DNA from: Woeseiaceae bacterium
GTDB taxonomy: Bacteria; Pseudomonadota; Gammaproteobacteria; Steroidobacterales; Woeseiaceae
Length of the DNA: 64,000 nucleotides
Reading direction: 5' to 3'
Assembly: GCA_030065915.1 (NCBI GenBank)
Contig: JASJCQ010000008.1
Location: forward strand, 178,096-242,095
How positions within the stretch are numbered: the first letter of the stretch is position 1; every line of letters begins with the position of its first letter. Both the position numbers and the translations under genes were made by a program. Positions 17,489 through 26,468 of the stretch are shown piece after piece. The notes beneath the pieces are model-generated. The model was not told where the DNA came from. It ran no database searches and saw only the letters and a program-made list of their open reading frames with translations.

Positions 17489-18414
17489 GCCTGCACGTCC
17501 TGAAGCCTGGCTTGCAGACGACAGTGCAGGGTGAGCCGCGTCGTGGCTATCGTCACCTGGGCATTCCAGCGGCCGGGCCGGCCGATCCGTTGAGCCTGGC
17601 ACTCGCGAATCGCCTGCTGGGCAATCCGTTACTGGCCAACGGTCTCGAGGTAACACTGAGCGGCGCCACGTTCGGCGCGGATGTCCGAACCGTCATCGCC
17701 GTTACCGGCGCCGATGTCGACGTGGCGGTGAATGGAGAGGCCCGAGGCATGTACGAGGCTATCGAAGTCCGGGCTGGAGATGAACTCAGGATCGGCGGCG
17801 CAAGGTCGGGCGCGCGAACGTACGTGGCCGTATGCGGGGGAATCGCTGGCGACGTTGTGCTCGATTCCGGCTCTACTTACATGCCGGCCGGGCTTGGCGG
17901 TCATGGCGGCCGCGCGCTCGAGTTTGGCGATGAGCTCGCGTGCACGGCGAGCGACCGGGCGGCGGATTCCCGCACGCCAGAGGCTTTTCGTCCGGGCCGC
18001 GAGATCGGTGCCGCACTCCGGGTATGCCTGGTCGATGAAGCCGCGGGCGGTTCACTTTGCGAGCAGCAATGGCACGTCAGCAGTCGCGCCGACCGGATGG
18101 GCATTCAGCTCGATGGCGATCCGATAAACGGAATCGACACGGGGCGGCTGCCATCCGTGCCGGTGTTTCCGGGCTGTGTGCAGTGTCCGCCGGACGGTGC
18201 ACCGTTCCTGTTATCGGTCGATGCCCAGACGACCGGTGGCTACGCCAGACTGGCACAGGTCGCCCGGGCTGATCGGCATGTCATCGGGCAACTGCGGACA
18301 GGCGACTCGCTGAGGTTTCTGCCGCGAACGCCGGGAGAGGCAATCGAAGAGCTGAGGCAGAAGATCGATTACTGGGCCGAGTGGCTGCCTGGTTGTGAGG
18401 CGATCTTCTACTAG
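17485..18414 (+). CDS. pxpC: 5-oxoprolinase subunit PxpC (KipA, biotin-dependent-carboxyltransferase-like)
   Basis: A 309-residue protein of the AHS2/KipA family. Visible motifs are GYRHLGIPAAGPADPLSLALANRLLGN near the N-terminus (first 12 residues GYRHLGIPAAGP are diagnostic), RTYVAVCGGI, SSRADRMGIQLDG and DAQTTGGYARLAQV. It pairs with PxpB. It is last in the operon; no clear terminator follows, and 179 bp separate it from a small membrane protein gene. Confidence 0.93.
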   Translation: MSLHVLKPGLQTTVQGEPRRGYRHLGIPAAGPADPLSLALANRLLGNPLLANGLEVTLSGATFGADVRTVIAVTGADVDVAVNGEARGMYEAIEVRAGDELRIGGARSGARTYVAVCGGIAGDVVLDSGSTYMPAGLGGHGGRALEFGDELACTASDRAADSRTPEAFRPGREIGAALRVCLVDEAAGGSLCEQQWHVSSRADRMGIQLDGDPINGIDTGRLPSVPVFPGCVQCPPDGAPFLLSVDAQTTGGYARLAQVARADRHVIGQLRTGDSLRFLPRTPGEAIEELRQKIDYWAEWLPGCEAIFY

Positions 18415-18593
18415 CGCGAGACAAGATCAGACGCCATTTCGAGCATTGCCAACCGCGTCAGCTCGGACTTAACCAGTCAATTATTTGAACTTCGTCACAA
18501 AATCGAGGCGCCGGCCGGGCGCGCAGGCCGCAGCCGTGCCTTGGGCGAACCACTACCGTTAATGCACTGAATGAAGCGCGGAATAGTTAGACA

Positions 18594-18827
18594 ATGTGGT
18601 TACCCAGAAAACTGTATGAATCCCTTCCGGCCCTCTACGTGGGCATAGGCGCGATGTTCCTCGCTGGCACCCTCTACGTAGGCCTATACCACTGGATCAT
18701 GCTCGGCTACCTTGCCGTCGGTGCGCTTTGTGTGGCGCTTGGCGTCATCGTTATCGCCGTCCGACGCAAGGCGCGAACCAGGACGGCCGAAACTCGATCG
18801 TCGGAATCCGGTCACTTGTTCGTCTGA
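18594..18827 (+). CDS. Small two-span membrane protein
   Basis: A 77-residue protein with two hydrophobic segments (ALYVGIGAMFLAGTLYV and IMLGYLAVGALCVALGVIVI) and a basic C-terminal tail (VRRKARTRTAETR). The N-terminus MWLPRKLYESLPALYV resembles small inner-membrane proteins common in Gammaproteobacteria. I do not recognise a named family. It stands alone between pxpC and a convergent small membrane protein. Confidence 0.6.
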   Translation: MWLPRKLYESLPALYVGIGAMFLAGTLYVGLYHWIMLGYLAVGALCVALGVIVIAVRRKARTRTAETRSSESGHLFV

Positions 18828-18879
18828 ATTCGAGTTCTTTGGTTCGAACCTGGCAGCGGAGGCTGCTTGCCAGGCTTCG

Positions 18880-19236
18880 TCAGCCGTCGTCCTGGCGCTG
18901 CCTTCCTGGCTGATGTTTCGGACGGTCCGAATGTGCGACCGGGTAAGAGTCCGCGACGTAGGCCGGACCTTTCATGATGTGCACAATGACTGCGCCGATC
19001 GCGACGGTGAAAACCGCGGTCAGGAACGTGATGCTGCTCGCGATGGTGAATATGTCCACGGTCTTGATGTGTTTCGCAACGTCTACGCCGGGCTCCGGGG
19101 GCAGCACCCGGACGATGACGGCCATCGCTGCCAGCAGCAGCGATCCAACGATGGTCACGCGTGGCAGCCGACGCAGGATCTCCACCTCAAGCCCGGGTGG
19201 CACTTTACGATCATGCTGCTTTTTCAGGAAGTCCAT
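18880..19236 (-). CDS. Small membrane protein, unknown function
   Basis: A 118-residue protein with a charged N-terminus (MDFLKKQHDRKVPPG) and two membrane segments (VTIVGSLLLAAMAVIVRVL, ~28-46, and IASSITFLTAVFTVAIGAVIV, ~65-85 in part). The tail is polar (HSDRPKHQPGRQRQDDG). The composition is that of a real membrane protein, but no family is recognised. It is convergent with the plus-strand gene at 18594 and lies downstream of another minus-strand small membrane gene at 19362. Confidence 0.6.
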   Translation of the reverse strand: MDFLKKQHDRKVPPGLEVEILRRLPRVTIVGSLLLAAMAVIVRVLPPEPGVDVAKHIKTVDIFTIASSITFLTAVFTVAIGAVIVHIMKGPAYVADSYPVAHSDRPKHQPGRQRQDDG

Positions 19237-19361
19237 AGGCCCGTAACGGTAGTCTTACGAGGCCCGATGATATAGCGACGAAACGACAGATCGTAGCCAT
19301 GTTGCAAATGCTTACTTTTTGTTCACCTGCCGCGACACGTTCCGATGCCGTGGCACGGCCA

Positions 19362-19754
19362 TCACCGGACCGCCCGCCTCCGCCGCATGACCTGCATGCC
19401 TGATCCGACCGCATAGGAAAGGCCCGCGGCCACGCAACCTGTCATGATCGCCTCCGTTGCTTCGTCCCCGAACATCCCCGGATGCACGAAGAAATCGACC
19501 ACCGCGGTCGTAACGCCCAACGTGCCGGCAACCAGCCATCGATTCCGCACCTTCGACAGGAAGATGCCGAGCGTCGCAACAGAGCCGGCAATGATGCCCG
19601 TCTGCGACGCGGTGATAAGGTGGCTTGCCGTCAGCGCCAGCAGGTTGCCCTGGACCATTGTGAACAGGCAAGCCGCGGTCGATTCTGAGACTGACTCAAT
19701 CAGTGGGGCGATTTTTTTCTTCATATCGCCGGAGCAGACCCCGCACATCGCCAA
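19362..19754 (-). CDS. Small polytopic membrane protein, unknown function
   Basis: A 130-residue protein. The N-terminus MAMCGVCSGDMKKKIAPLIES may begin instead at the internal Met11. Several hydrophobic segments follow (CLFTMVQGNLLALTASHLI, IIAGSVATLGIFL, WLVAGTLGVTTAVVDFFV, IMTGCVAAGLSYAVG). The FFVHPGMFGDEATEAIMTG stretch suggests a conserved loop. No family is recognised. It is probably in a loose operon with the gene at 18880. Confidence 0.6.
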   Translation of the reverse strand: MAMCGVCSGDMKKKIAPLIESVSESTAACLFTMVQGNLLALTASHLITASQTGIIAGSVATLGIFLSKVRNRWLVAGTLGVTTAVVDFFVHPGMFGDEATEAIMTGCVAAGLSYAVGSGMQVMRRRRAVR

Positions 19755-19841
19755 TTTATTTCATTTGCCTCCAACGCGACAGTTTTACGCCGGGGCGACC
19801 GCGCGTAGGATGGGTCTTCAGTCCGTCGGTTCCGGAGCCCC

Positions 19842-20420
19842 ATGTTCTTTCGAATAGCGCTCATCGCGTCTGCTGCAACGCCGATACTTCACACGGTCGT
19901 ACTCATGCTGAGTGGGCAGGATGCCGTCCGTGACCCGATCAGCGAGCTGAGCCGACAGGAGTGGGGCGGACTGCAGACGATCGGCCTCACGCTATTCGGC
20001 ATCGGTCACGTTGCGCTTGCCGCTGGGCTTCACGGCCTCGACCGGGGCCGCCTGTGGCCGTACGGGCGTTCATTCCTTGCGGCAAGTGGCGCCGTATTGT
20101 TCTTCATTGCTTACTTCTTCTCGACGGCTGAGGCGAGCACGCTTCGAGGTCCGGGCGCGAATGACCCGCTTTGGGTCGTGGCGAGCCTGATGGGTCTGGC
20201 GATGGGCGCACTGCAACCCGGGTTGTCGCGAGTTTCCCCCAGGCTCGGCCTGTTCAGCGCCACCTGTCTCGGTATATGGCTATGGCTGGTGCCGCTGATC
20301 CTGTTGGTAAACGATTCATGGCTCGGTGCTTACGAGCGCATCGTCGGGACGGTGTACGTCGTCTGGATGATCGGTGTGTCGGCCGAGCTGTTACACAGGA
20401 CGGCGGAGGAAAAGCCGTGA
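19842..20420 (+). CDS. DUF998-type membrane protein
   Basis: A 192-residue protein with about six membrane segments and the DUF998 features DPISELSRQEWGGLQTIGL after the first helix and a final YVVWMIGVSAELL helix. DUF998 proteins are integral membrane proteins of unknown function. Its stop overlaps the start of the CapA-like gene as TGATG, so the two are coupled, which suggests a shared envelope role. Confidence 0.7.
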   Translation: MFFRIALIASAATPILHTVVLMLSGQDAVRDPISELSRQEWGGLQTIGLTLFGIGHVALAAGLHGLDRGRLWPYGRSFLAASGAVLFFIAYFFSTAEASTLRGPGANDPLWVVASLMGLAMGALQPGLSRVSPRLGLFSATCLGIWLWLVPLILLVNDSWLGAYERIVGTVYVVWMIGVSAELLHRTAEEKP

Positions 20421-22489
20421 TGCTGTCACGACACGACCTCGCTGCCGGAGCGAAAAGGCCAGTCACCGCCAGACGGAACGCTGAGCAAACGAGTCAGTTA
20501 ACAAGGTTCCTGTTGCCCGCATTGGCCATGCTCATTTTCCTGGACTGTGCCTTCGCAGAGCGCCTGCTCATCGAAGGCAGAGTGACCGGTGAATCGGCGG
20601 CGATCGAATCCGGTCTGACAGTCGCCGTTGACGGCGAGCGGCTGGAGGTCGACAGCCGGGGCAACTTCTCCTTCGATTTTGCGCGGAGCTCGTCCCGTCC
20701 CCTGCTTATCAGAGCGTCCGCCGACGGGTACTACACGGCGCTGCAAACGGTACACCGATCGGATGTCGTCGACGGCATCGGTAGCCGCATTCCAACGATC
20801 GAGCTGGTCAGGAAAAAGCCGGGGCGGCGATTACTCATGTTCGCCGGCGACACAATGCTGACCCGCCGTTACGCCGAGCCGCGCGACGGGGAACCGGTGC
20901 TCGTTGACCGCGACGATCCGCTGGGAGACGCCAAGGCGCTGCTGCAACACATAAAGCCCTACGTCGAACTCGCGGAGTTTGCCTCGGTCAATCTCGAGAC
21001 GCCGCTGTCGGCAACACCCCTAGAGGAGCCGTTGCCTAAGTCGGTCACCTTTTACTCCCCGCCAGCCCTCGCTGAGGCCCTGCAGTGGGCCGGCGTCGAT
21101 TACGTGGCGCTGGGCAACAACCACATCTTCGACTTCCAGCGGGCCGGCATGGAGTCGACGTTCACTGAACTCGACCGTCTTGGTCTGCACTATTCCGGGG
21201 GAGGGCACGACGACGAATCCGCGAGGAAGCCTGCCCTCGTGAGTATCGGAGATACGCCGCACGCCTTCCTGAGCTACGTCGGCTGGCGCGGGACCTTCTC
21301 ACCTAACCAGGTTGCCGAGACCGGCAAAGGCGGTGCGGCGTTTGGCGACGAAGAGGTTATCGCCAGCGACGTCGCGAGAGTGCCCGACGGGGTCGTCAGC
21401 GTCGTGCAACTGCATGCAGGCCTGGAGTACGCCGCTACCCCCTCACTAAGCGAGAAGACGGTCTTTCACCGCGCGGTCGAGGCGGGCGCAGATATCGTCA
21501 TCGGCCATCACCCGCACGTGTTGCAGGGTTTCGAGATTGTCGACGATCGTCTGATCGCCTATTCGCTCGGCAATTTCCTGTTCGACCAGTACATCTACTC
21601 GACACAACTAAGCGCGCTGCTGTTCGTCTTCATGGACGGAGAGTCGCTGCATCGAGCCGAGGTGGTTCCGATGCACGTAAACGGGTACGTACCGACACCG
21701 GCGACCGGCGAATTCCGCTACGCCATCCTGAACCGGCTGGCGACGCTGACAGATTCGGGGACGGTCTGTACGAAAGCCAGCGGCCTGCATCTCGTCATGG
21801 AGTCTTGTCGCGACGGGCAGGTCTCGGCAACCGCACAAACGATGCGCTTCGACGAAGCATCTGGTTTGTTGTCACTGCGCGCCAAAGGCGCATCCCCTCT
21901 GTCGTCCGTCACCGTCGATGGGACAAACGGGCACTACCGGCTCGGTGTCGACATCCTCAGCCGAGGCGAGTTCGAGCATGTCGGTTTGTTCGGGACCGAC
22001 GACCGGACATGGATCGAGAACGCCCAGGTGAAGGTGATCGACTCTGGCGCGCCGCACATGGCGATAACAATCGAACCAGGCGAAGAGGCTGCCAGCGGCG
22101 GACTCAAGGTCTTCGACAGGGTGTTCACGCCGTCGAATCCCACGACAGTTGCGGGGCGAATCAGGGTGGACGGCAAATCGCGCCTGCGGTTCTACCTGCA
22201 GCGACGACGAATCGAGGAGTCTTTTTCCGAAGGGCTGGCGGTCGGGCCTTTGACCGAGATCGGCTCCGCCGTGTTTTCTCAGGACGGCTGGCATAACTTT
22301 TCATTCGACTACGCGCAGCCGCGGCTTGCGACGAAGGGAGTCCGGGTCCTGTTTACCCTTGAAGACCTTACCGGTGACGGTATCGAGGCGAGTATCGATG
22401 ACCTCGTATGGATCGAGTGGCGGACCCCTTGGTTGCGCCCGGACGACGGCGCGAATCCCGTCCATGCGACGCACATCCAGTTCCGCTAG
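20420..22489 (+). CDS. CapA family protein (poly-gamma-glutamate-synthesis-type metallophosphatase fold)
   Basis: A 689-residue protein. I set the start at 20420, where GGAGGAAAAG precedes an ATG overlapping the upstream stop; the longer frame reaches inside the DUF998 gene. An N-terminal signal segment (LTRFLLPALAMLIFLDC, cleavage near AFA, residue 46) indicates export. The CapA domain runs from ~135 to ~410: LMFAGDTMLTRRY, SVNLETPLS, ALGNNHIFDFQ, VQLHAGLEY, IVIGHHPHVLQGFE and YSLGNFLFDQ. These carry the metal ligands of the calcineurin-like fold. The C-terminal ~250 residues are beta-rich and of unknown function. There is no capB/capC nearby, so polyglutamate synthesis is not supported. It probably acts in the envelope. 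Confidence 0.85.
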   Translation: MLSRHDLAAGAKRPVTARRNAEQTSQLTRFLLPALAMLIFLDCAFAERLLIEGRVTGESAAIESGLTVAVDGERLEVDSRGNFSFDFARSSSRPLLIRASADGYYTALQTVHRSDVVDGIGSRIPTIELVRKKPGRRLLMFAGDTMLTRRYAEPRDGEPVLVDRDDPLGDAKALLQHIKPYVELAEFASVNLETPLSATPLEEPLPKSVTFYSPPALAEALQWAGVDYVALGNNHIFDFQRAGMESTFTELDRLGLHYSGGGHDDESARKPALVSIGDTPHAFLSYVGWRGTFSPNQVAETGKGGAAFGDEEVIASDVARVPDGVVSVVQLHAGLEYAATPSLSEKTVFHRAVEAGADIVIGHHPHVLQGFEIVDDRLIAYSLGNFLFDQYIYSTQLSALLFVFMDGESLHRAEVVPMHVNGYVPTPATGEFRYAILNRLATLTDSGTVCTKASGLHLVMESCRDGQVSATAQTMRFDEASGLLSLRAKGASPLSSVTVDGTNGHYRLGVDILSRGEFEHVGLFGTDDRTWIENAQVKVIDSGAPHMAITIEPGEEAASGGLKVFDRVFTPSNPTTVAGRIRVDGKSRLRFYLQRRRIEESFSEGLAVGPLTEIGSAVFSQDGWHNFSFDYAQPRLATKGVRVLFTLEDLTGDGIEASIDDLVWIEWRTPWLRPDDGANPVHATHIQFR

Positions 22490-22654
22490 CCCTGCACCTT
22501 GTACGCGTCATTCTTGTTGTCTGCACCGCCGGCGGAGATCGTCCCAGAACTGAAAGTTTGAGTTCCTAAACTTTTCTAAGAACCTGCCGATTCATACTGT
22601 AGGCGCGCGAACAGACAGATTTCGCGTCGTCGAGCGAATAGAGCGATGGTCCGA

Positions 22655-22691
22655 GATGCTGACCCTGCTGGAAAGCAGCAGGGTCGGCGTC
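22655..22691 (+). other. Strong leader hairpin upstream of the 22735 gene
   Basis: GACCCTGCTG (22661-22670) pairs with CAGCAGGGTC (22676-22685), and the pairing continues outward (22655-22660 with 22686-22691) with two G-U pairs: a 16-bp stem with a GAAAG loop. No T run follows, so it is not a typical terminator. It lies 43 bp before the start codon and could be a structured mRNA leader. Confidence 0.5.
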
Positions 22692-22734
22692 GAAGCCTTA
22701 ACAGGACGGGAATCCAGGGACGGGAATACTGGTT

Positions 22735-23226
22735 ATGAGTGACACTGATTCGAATTCGGACATCCTGGTAGACGAAATGCGGGCAGGACAGTGCCTGCAC
22801 AACTGTGCTATCCAGGTGCAGGCGGCTGCCGAGGAAACACAGGCGGAAATCGACGGCATCGCCGAGCTGGTCATCGCGCTGGCCGGGCATGCGAGTACGC
22901 TGAGCCATCGCCTGGACAAGGCCAGCAGTGGGGCAGACCAGTCGGACGAGATTTCGCGTCTGTGCGAAGACATGTCCGCACTGGATGCGGTCGCCAACAA
23001 GACGATCGCGAGGCTGCAGTTTGCCGATCAGTTACAGCATCGTCTCTCGACCGTTCAACACAACCTGAACTCGCTGGCCGACTGGTTCAGCGCAACTGAA
23101 TTCCTGCTCCAGGAGCAACTCCCTAGCGGCACTGAGTCGCGTGCGGCAAATCATGCCTGGCGAGAAGATGGCTCCAATGTCTGTTACCTGCCTACGGCCA
23201 AACGTCGACCGAAGACAACGGGCTGA
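22735..23226 (+). CDS. Small helical protein, possibly chemotaxis/signal-transduction related
   Basis: A 163-residue, cysteine-containing, largely helical protein (QVQAAAEETQAEIDGIAELVIA in part, LSHRLDKASSGADQSDEIS, VANKTIARLQFADQLQHRL). The phrase LQFADQLQHRLSTVQHNL resembles the FxDxxxQRL helix seen in CheZ and in methyl-accepting-protein-like cytoplasmic helices, so a signalling role is possible, but I cannot place it in a family. There is no membrane segment. It has a long structured leader and ends 9 bp before a convergent gene. Confidence 0.6.
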   Translation: MSDTDSNSDILVDEMRAGQCLHNCAIQVQAAAEETQAEIDGIAELVIALAGHASTLSHRLDKASSGADQSDEISRLCEDMSALDAVANKTIARLQFADQLQHRLSTVQHNLNSLADWFSATEFLLQEQLPSGTESRAANHAWREDGSNVCYLPTAKRRPKTTG

Positions 23227-23235
23227 ATCTAGGCT

Positions 23236-23688
23236 CTAGGCCCAACGCCGGACCTTGCGACGGTACTCCTCGAATTCCTCGGGGAACAACGATCGCAGCG
23301 CCTCTTCTTCGGGTCGAATCTGCATCCGCGTGATGGTGATGACGAAGCCTGCCAGCAGCAGGATGTTGCTGACACTGCCGAGGACGATCGTCCAGGCACA
23401 CAGCATCAGCAAGAGGCCAACGTACATCGGGTTTCTCGTAAACCGATAAATGCCCTGAGTCACCAGGGCGGAAGACTTGTTGGGCTTCAGCGGATTGATC
23501 GTCGTGGACGATGCGTTGAACTGACGTATCGCAGTAACGTCGATAGCGATAGCCGCCGCAAAGATGATTGCAGCTGCCGTTTTCCTGAAAGGTATGTCGA
23601 CGGCCAGCGCAAAAGGTGACCGGGCGACGAACCACATCAGCACACCGAACAGTACCACGTATATCGGAGGGGGTATCTTGATATTCAT
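23236..23688 (-). CDS. Isoprenylcysteine carboxyl methyltransferase-like membrane protein
   Basis: A 150-residue protein with four to five membrane segments and the PEMT/ICMT signature GIYRFTRNPMYVGLLLMLC, ending in RPEEEALRSLFPEEFEEYRRKV (in part EEEALRSLFP...EYRRKV), which is the SAM-binding C-terminal motif. I chose the start at 23688 (MNIKIPPPIYVVLFG), because relatives begin with xIPPPxY; a longer frame to 23748 exists. Bacterial members methylate unknown lipophilic thiols or lipids. It is a single gene, convergent with the helical-protein gene. Confidence 0.82.
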   Translation of the reverse strand: MNIKIPPPIYVVLFGVLMWFVARSPFALAVDIPFRKTAAAIIFAAAIAIDVTAIRQFNASSTTINPLKPNKSSALVTQGIYRFTRNPMYVGLLLMLCAWTIVLGSVSNILLLAGFVITITRMQIRPEEEALRSLFPEEFEEYRRKVRRWA

Positions 23689-23908
23689 TGTTTGATTGCC
23701 CGGCCAATCGGCAACTGAATCAGGTTGCCAATTATACGACTTGCCCATCCATTCGACCTTTGAAGCAAGAGATCACCGGGCAACGATTCAAGCCAACCGG
23801 ACCGGTGAACATTACTGCGCAACAACTCTTAAGCGCGTTCGTATATCGGCGAGTAGCATTGATTCGTCAGGGAAGACACCGTGGGACGACTGGCGTGTTC
23901 AAGGATTA

Positions 23909-25516
23909 CTAATTGTATCCATCTTGCCCCGCCGGTCGCCGGAACAAGAACTTGCTTGGGTGCCGATCCAGCACGTTGCTCTCGAATCCGCCGATCGATG
24001 GGTGAACGAGACGCTTCGAGACAAAAAAGTAGAGCGGGGCGATCGGCTGGTCGGCCAATATCAGCCTCTCTGCCTCCTGCAGCTTTTCGCTTCGATCGGC
24101 CAGGTCTTCAGTCATCGAAGCGATCGCAAGTGCCTCGTCGAAGCTCTTGCTGTCATATCCTGACAGGTTTTGCTCGCTGCCCGACTGGAAAATGTCGAGA
24201 AACGTGGTCGGGTCGTTGTAGTCCCCAAACCAGGCGAACCGCATAACGTCCCACTCTTCCCGGTTGTCCCGGGTGTCGAGAAAGTATTTCCATTCACGCT
24301 TGTCCAGCTCGACCTTGACCCCCAACTGGTCCTGCCACATGGCGCTCACAGCCAGTGCCAAGGTTTCGTGGATGCCACCGGCATCGTAGACAAGTCGTAA
24401 CCTGAGCGGATTGTCGCGCCCGTAGCCAGCCGTTGCGTAAAGTTCGCTCGCAGTCTTCGGCGGTTTACTGAAATCCTCACTCTGGCGTTGCGAGCTCGCT
24501 GCCGGATAGTTTGCAGTCCCGGGGGGCACAATCGTATCCGCAGGCAATTCGCCTCGTCCCAGAATCGATACCAGCTTGTCACGGTCGATAGCCAACGACA
24601 GTGCTCGGCGAACAAGTGGGTCGTCCAGCGGCGGTTCGGTGGTATCGAATGCGAGATAGTAAAGCGCAAGGGTTGGGGCCACCTTCAGTTCGTCAGGAAA
24701 CTGTTGTTTGGCTTGCTCGAAGTAGCCCGCTGGGATGGACGCCGTGATGTCCAGTTCTCCCGCACGGTAGCGGTTGAATTCAGAGACCTCGTCAACGATC
24801 GCGACGTATTCGATGAATTCTGTTCTTACCGAATCTGCATCCCAGTATCGGGTGTTGCGACGTAACGTGGTCGAGTGCCCGACGATCCGTTCAGACAGCA
24901 CATACGCACCGTTGCCGACGAATTGACCCGGATCCTCGAATTGCTTCGGGTTTGAGCCGCCGCCATGTACCGGAAGTGCGACCGGCATCGACAACAACTG
25001 CAGGAAGTATGGGCAGTCCGTACTGAGCTGAATAACAAGTCTGCCTTCGTCATCGGCCGATACTGCCAGCTCGTGAGGTTCCAGTTGGCCGCTTTTTACA
25101 GCATCGAAGTTACGGATAGGCGATAACAGACTCGCATAGGACGACAAAGTCGTCGGTGCGGCTACCCTTCGAAAGCTGGCGACGAAATCTTCCGCGGTGA
25201 CTGTTTCACCGTTCGACCATCTCGCGTCCGCCCTAAGTTCGAACGCGTACTCGAGACCGTCTTCGCTAATGGTCCATGATTTTGCGACACCCGGGACGAT
25301 CTGCCCGCTGGCGTCTTCGGCAACCAGGCCCTCATAAAGATCAAAGAGCACGCTGAACGTGTGAATTTCTTCGGCGATTGCCGGATCCAGCGTGCTGACG
25401 TCTCCAACATTCCCGCGACGTATCGTGTCCGAGTCGGCGGCCTGGTCGAGATTCGGGTCCGCGCAGCCGGCGAGCAGCAGCGCAATGAGGCTAGTCGCCC
25501 ATATCACGAGTTTCAT
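23909..25516 (-). CDS. Oligopeptide ABC transporter substrate-binding lipoprotein (OppA/MppA type)
   Basis: A 535-residue family-5 extracellular solute-binding protein with lipobox LAGC (Cys18). Diagnostic stretches are RRGNVGDVSTLDPAIAEE near the start, FVASFRRVAAPTTLS, YVLSERIVGHSTTLRRN and VRRALSLAIDRDKLV. It should bind peptides in the periplasm. No permease or ATPase genes adjoin it, so it either feeds transporters coded elsewhere or works like MppA with a shared permease. It is divergent from the DUF6502 gene. Confidence 0.88.
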   Translation of the reverse strand: MKLVIWATSLIALLLAGCADPNLDQAADSDTIRRGNVGDVSTLDPAIAEEIHTFSVLFDLYEGLVAEDASGQIVPGVAKSWTISEDGLEYAFELRADARWSNGETVTAEDFVASFRRVAAPTTLSSYASLLSPIRNFDAVKSGQLEPHELAVSADDEGRLVIQLSTDCPYFLQLLSMPVALPVHGGGSNPKQFEDPGQFVGNGAYVLSERIVGHSTTLRRNTRYWDADSVRTEFIEYVAIVDEVSEFNRYRAGELDITASIPAGYFEQAKQQFPDELKVAPTLALYYLAFDTTEPPLDDPLVRRALSLAIDRDKLVSILGRGELPADTIVPPGTANYPAASSQRQSEDFSKPPKTASELYATAGYGRDNPLRLRLVYDAGGIHETLALAVSAMWQDQLGVKVELDKREWKYFLDTRDNREEWDVMRFAWFGDYNDPTTFLDIFQSGSEQNLSGYDSKSFDEALAIASMTEDLADRSEKLQEAERLILADQPIAPLYFFVSKRLVHPSIGGFESNVLDRHPSKFLFRRPAGQDGYN

Positions 25517-25603
25517 GCGCAGATCTTAGCCTGACGCGGACGCTTTTTCGTCCGCGGGCACGCAGCGACGTCTGCAAAGACCCAAAGATGTGTCAATATT
25601 CGC

Positions 25604-25638
25604 TTGCGTTTTCTCATAAATGGGTATAATTTACCCAT
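25604..25638 (+). promoter_or_regulatory. Candidate promoter with palindromic operator for the DUF6502/DUF5666 operon
   Basis: TATAAT (25625-25630) lies inside a perfect inverted repeat, ATGGGTA-TAATT-TACCCAT (25620-25638). TTGCGT at 25604-25609 is a possible -35, but only 15 bp away. Transcription would begin near 25637, about 4 bases before the ATG at 25641, making the mRNA nearly leaderless. A repressor bound to the palindrome would block the -10. Confidence 0.5.
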
Positions 25639-25640
25639 CT

Positions 25641-26453
25641 ATGAGAAATGATCCCAAATCCACCCTATTGGCCAGCTGCCGCAGAGTTCTTCGGCCGCTG
25701 GCCTCGATGCTGCTCAGGCTCGGGATGACATGGCGAGAGTTTTCGGAGTTGTCCAAGTCTGTATTCGTACAGGTCGCGACTGAGGAATTCGGGATCAGCG
25801 GACGACCCACAAACGTCTCAAGGGTTTCGATACTCACAGGCATTGCGCGAAAGGAAGTGAAGCGCCAACGCGATCTTCTCGAGGTCGAGGCGCCCTCTGC
25901 GAGTGGCAAAACCACTGATGCCACGCGTCTGCTATCCGGCTGGCACCAGGACCCCGAGTTTCTGGACGCTGATTCAAGGCCTTTGCTGCTCTCCGAGAAC
26001 GGCGAAAGAGGAAGCTTCGCGGCCCTGTTTTCCCGGTACGGCGGCGACATGGCGATGCCGACCATGATCAAGGAACTCGTCAAGACCGGAGCGATGCGGA
26101 AGCTGGACGACGGTCGGTTCGAAGTGCTTATGCGCTATTACCAGCCGGTAGCCGCCGACTCGGAAAATCTCCAGTTTGCAGTCGACCGAATCCACGACGT
26201 CATCCAGACCATGAACAACAACGTCTTCGTGGACGAGCACACCACGCCGAGGTTCGGCGGTTTCGCGGCAAACGATCGGATACCCGTCGACGCGATCCCC
26301 TTGTTTACCGAATTCCTGGACAAGCGAGGCCAGGAGTTTCTGGAAGAAATCGATGACTGGCTGACGGCACACGCTGACCTGAGTGGCGATGTGGAGACCG
26401 AAACCGCACGTGTAGGTATCGGCCTGTTCGCCACCGAAGAAAGAACAGTTTAG
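25641..26453 (+). CDS. DUF6502 family protein
   Basis: A 270-residue cytoplasmic protein starting MRNDPKSTLLASCRRVLRPLA. A frame beginning at 25620 adds only seven residues encoded by the operator palindrome, so I chose 25641. The N-terminal ~100 residues have a helix-turn-helix look (MTWREFSELSKSVFV, NVSRVSILTGIARKEVKRQRDLL), typical of DUF6502, and suggest DNA binding. It is followed 15 bp later by a DUF5666 lipoprotein; the two are often adjacent. Autoregulation through the palindrome at its own promoter is an inference. Confidence 0.78.
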   Translation: MRNDPKSTLLASCRRVLRPLASMLLRLGMTWREFSELSKSVFVQVATEEFGISGRPTNVSRVSILTGIARKEVKRQRDLLEVEAPSASGKTTDATRLLSGWHQDPEFLDADSRPLLLSENGERGSFAALFSRYGGDMAMPTMIKELVKTGAMRKLDDGRFEVLMRYYQPVAADSENLQFAVDRIHDVIQTMNNNVFVDEHTTPRFGGFAANDRIPVDAIPLFTEFLDKRGQEFLEEIDDWLTAHADLSGDVETETARVGIGLFATEERTV

Positions 26454-26468
26454 AGAGGAGTAAGACCG

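Noticed and set aside
20420..22489. Poly-gamma-glutamate capsule operon
   Set aside because: CapA-like protein only; capB, capC and a transferase are missing.
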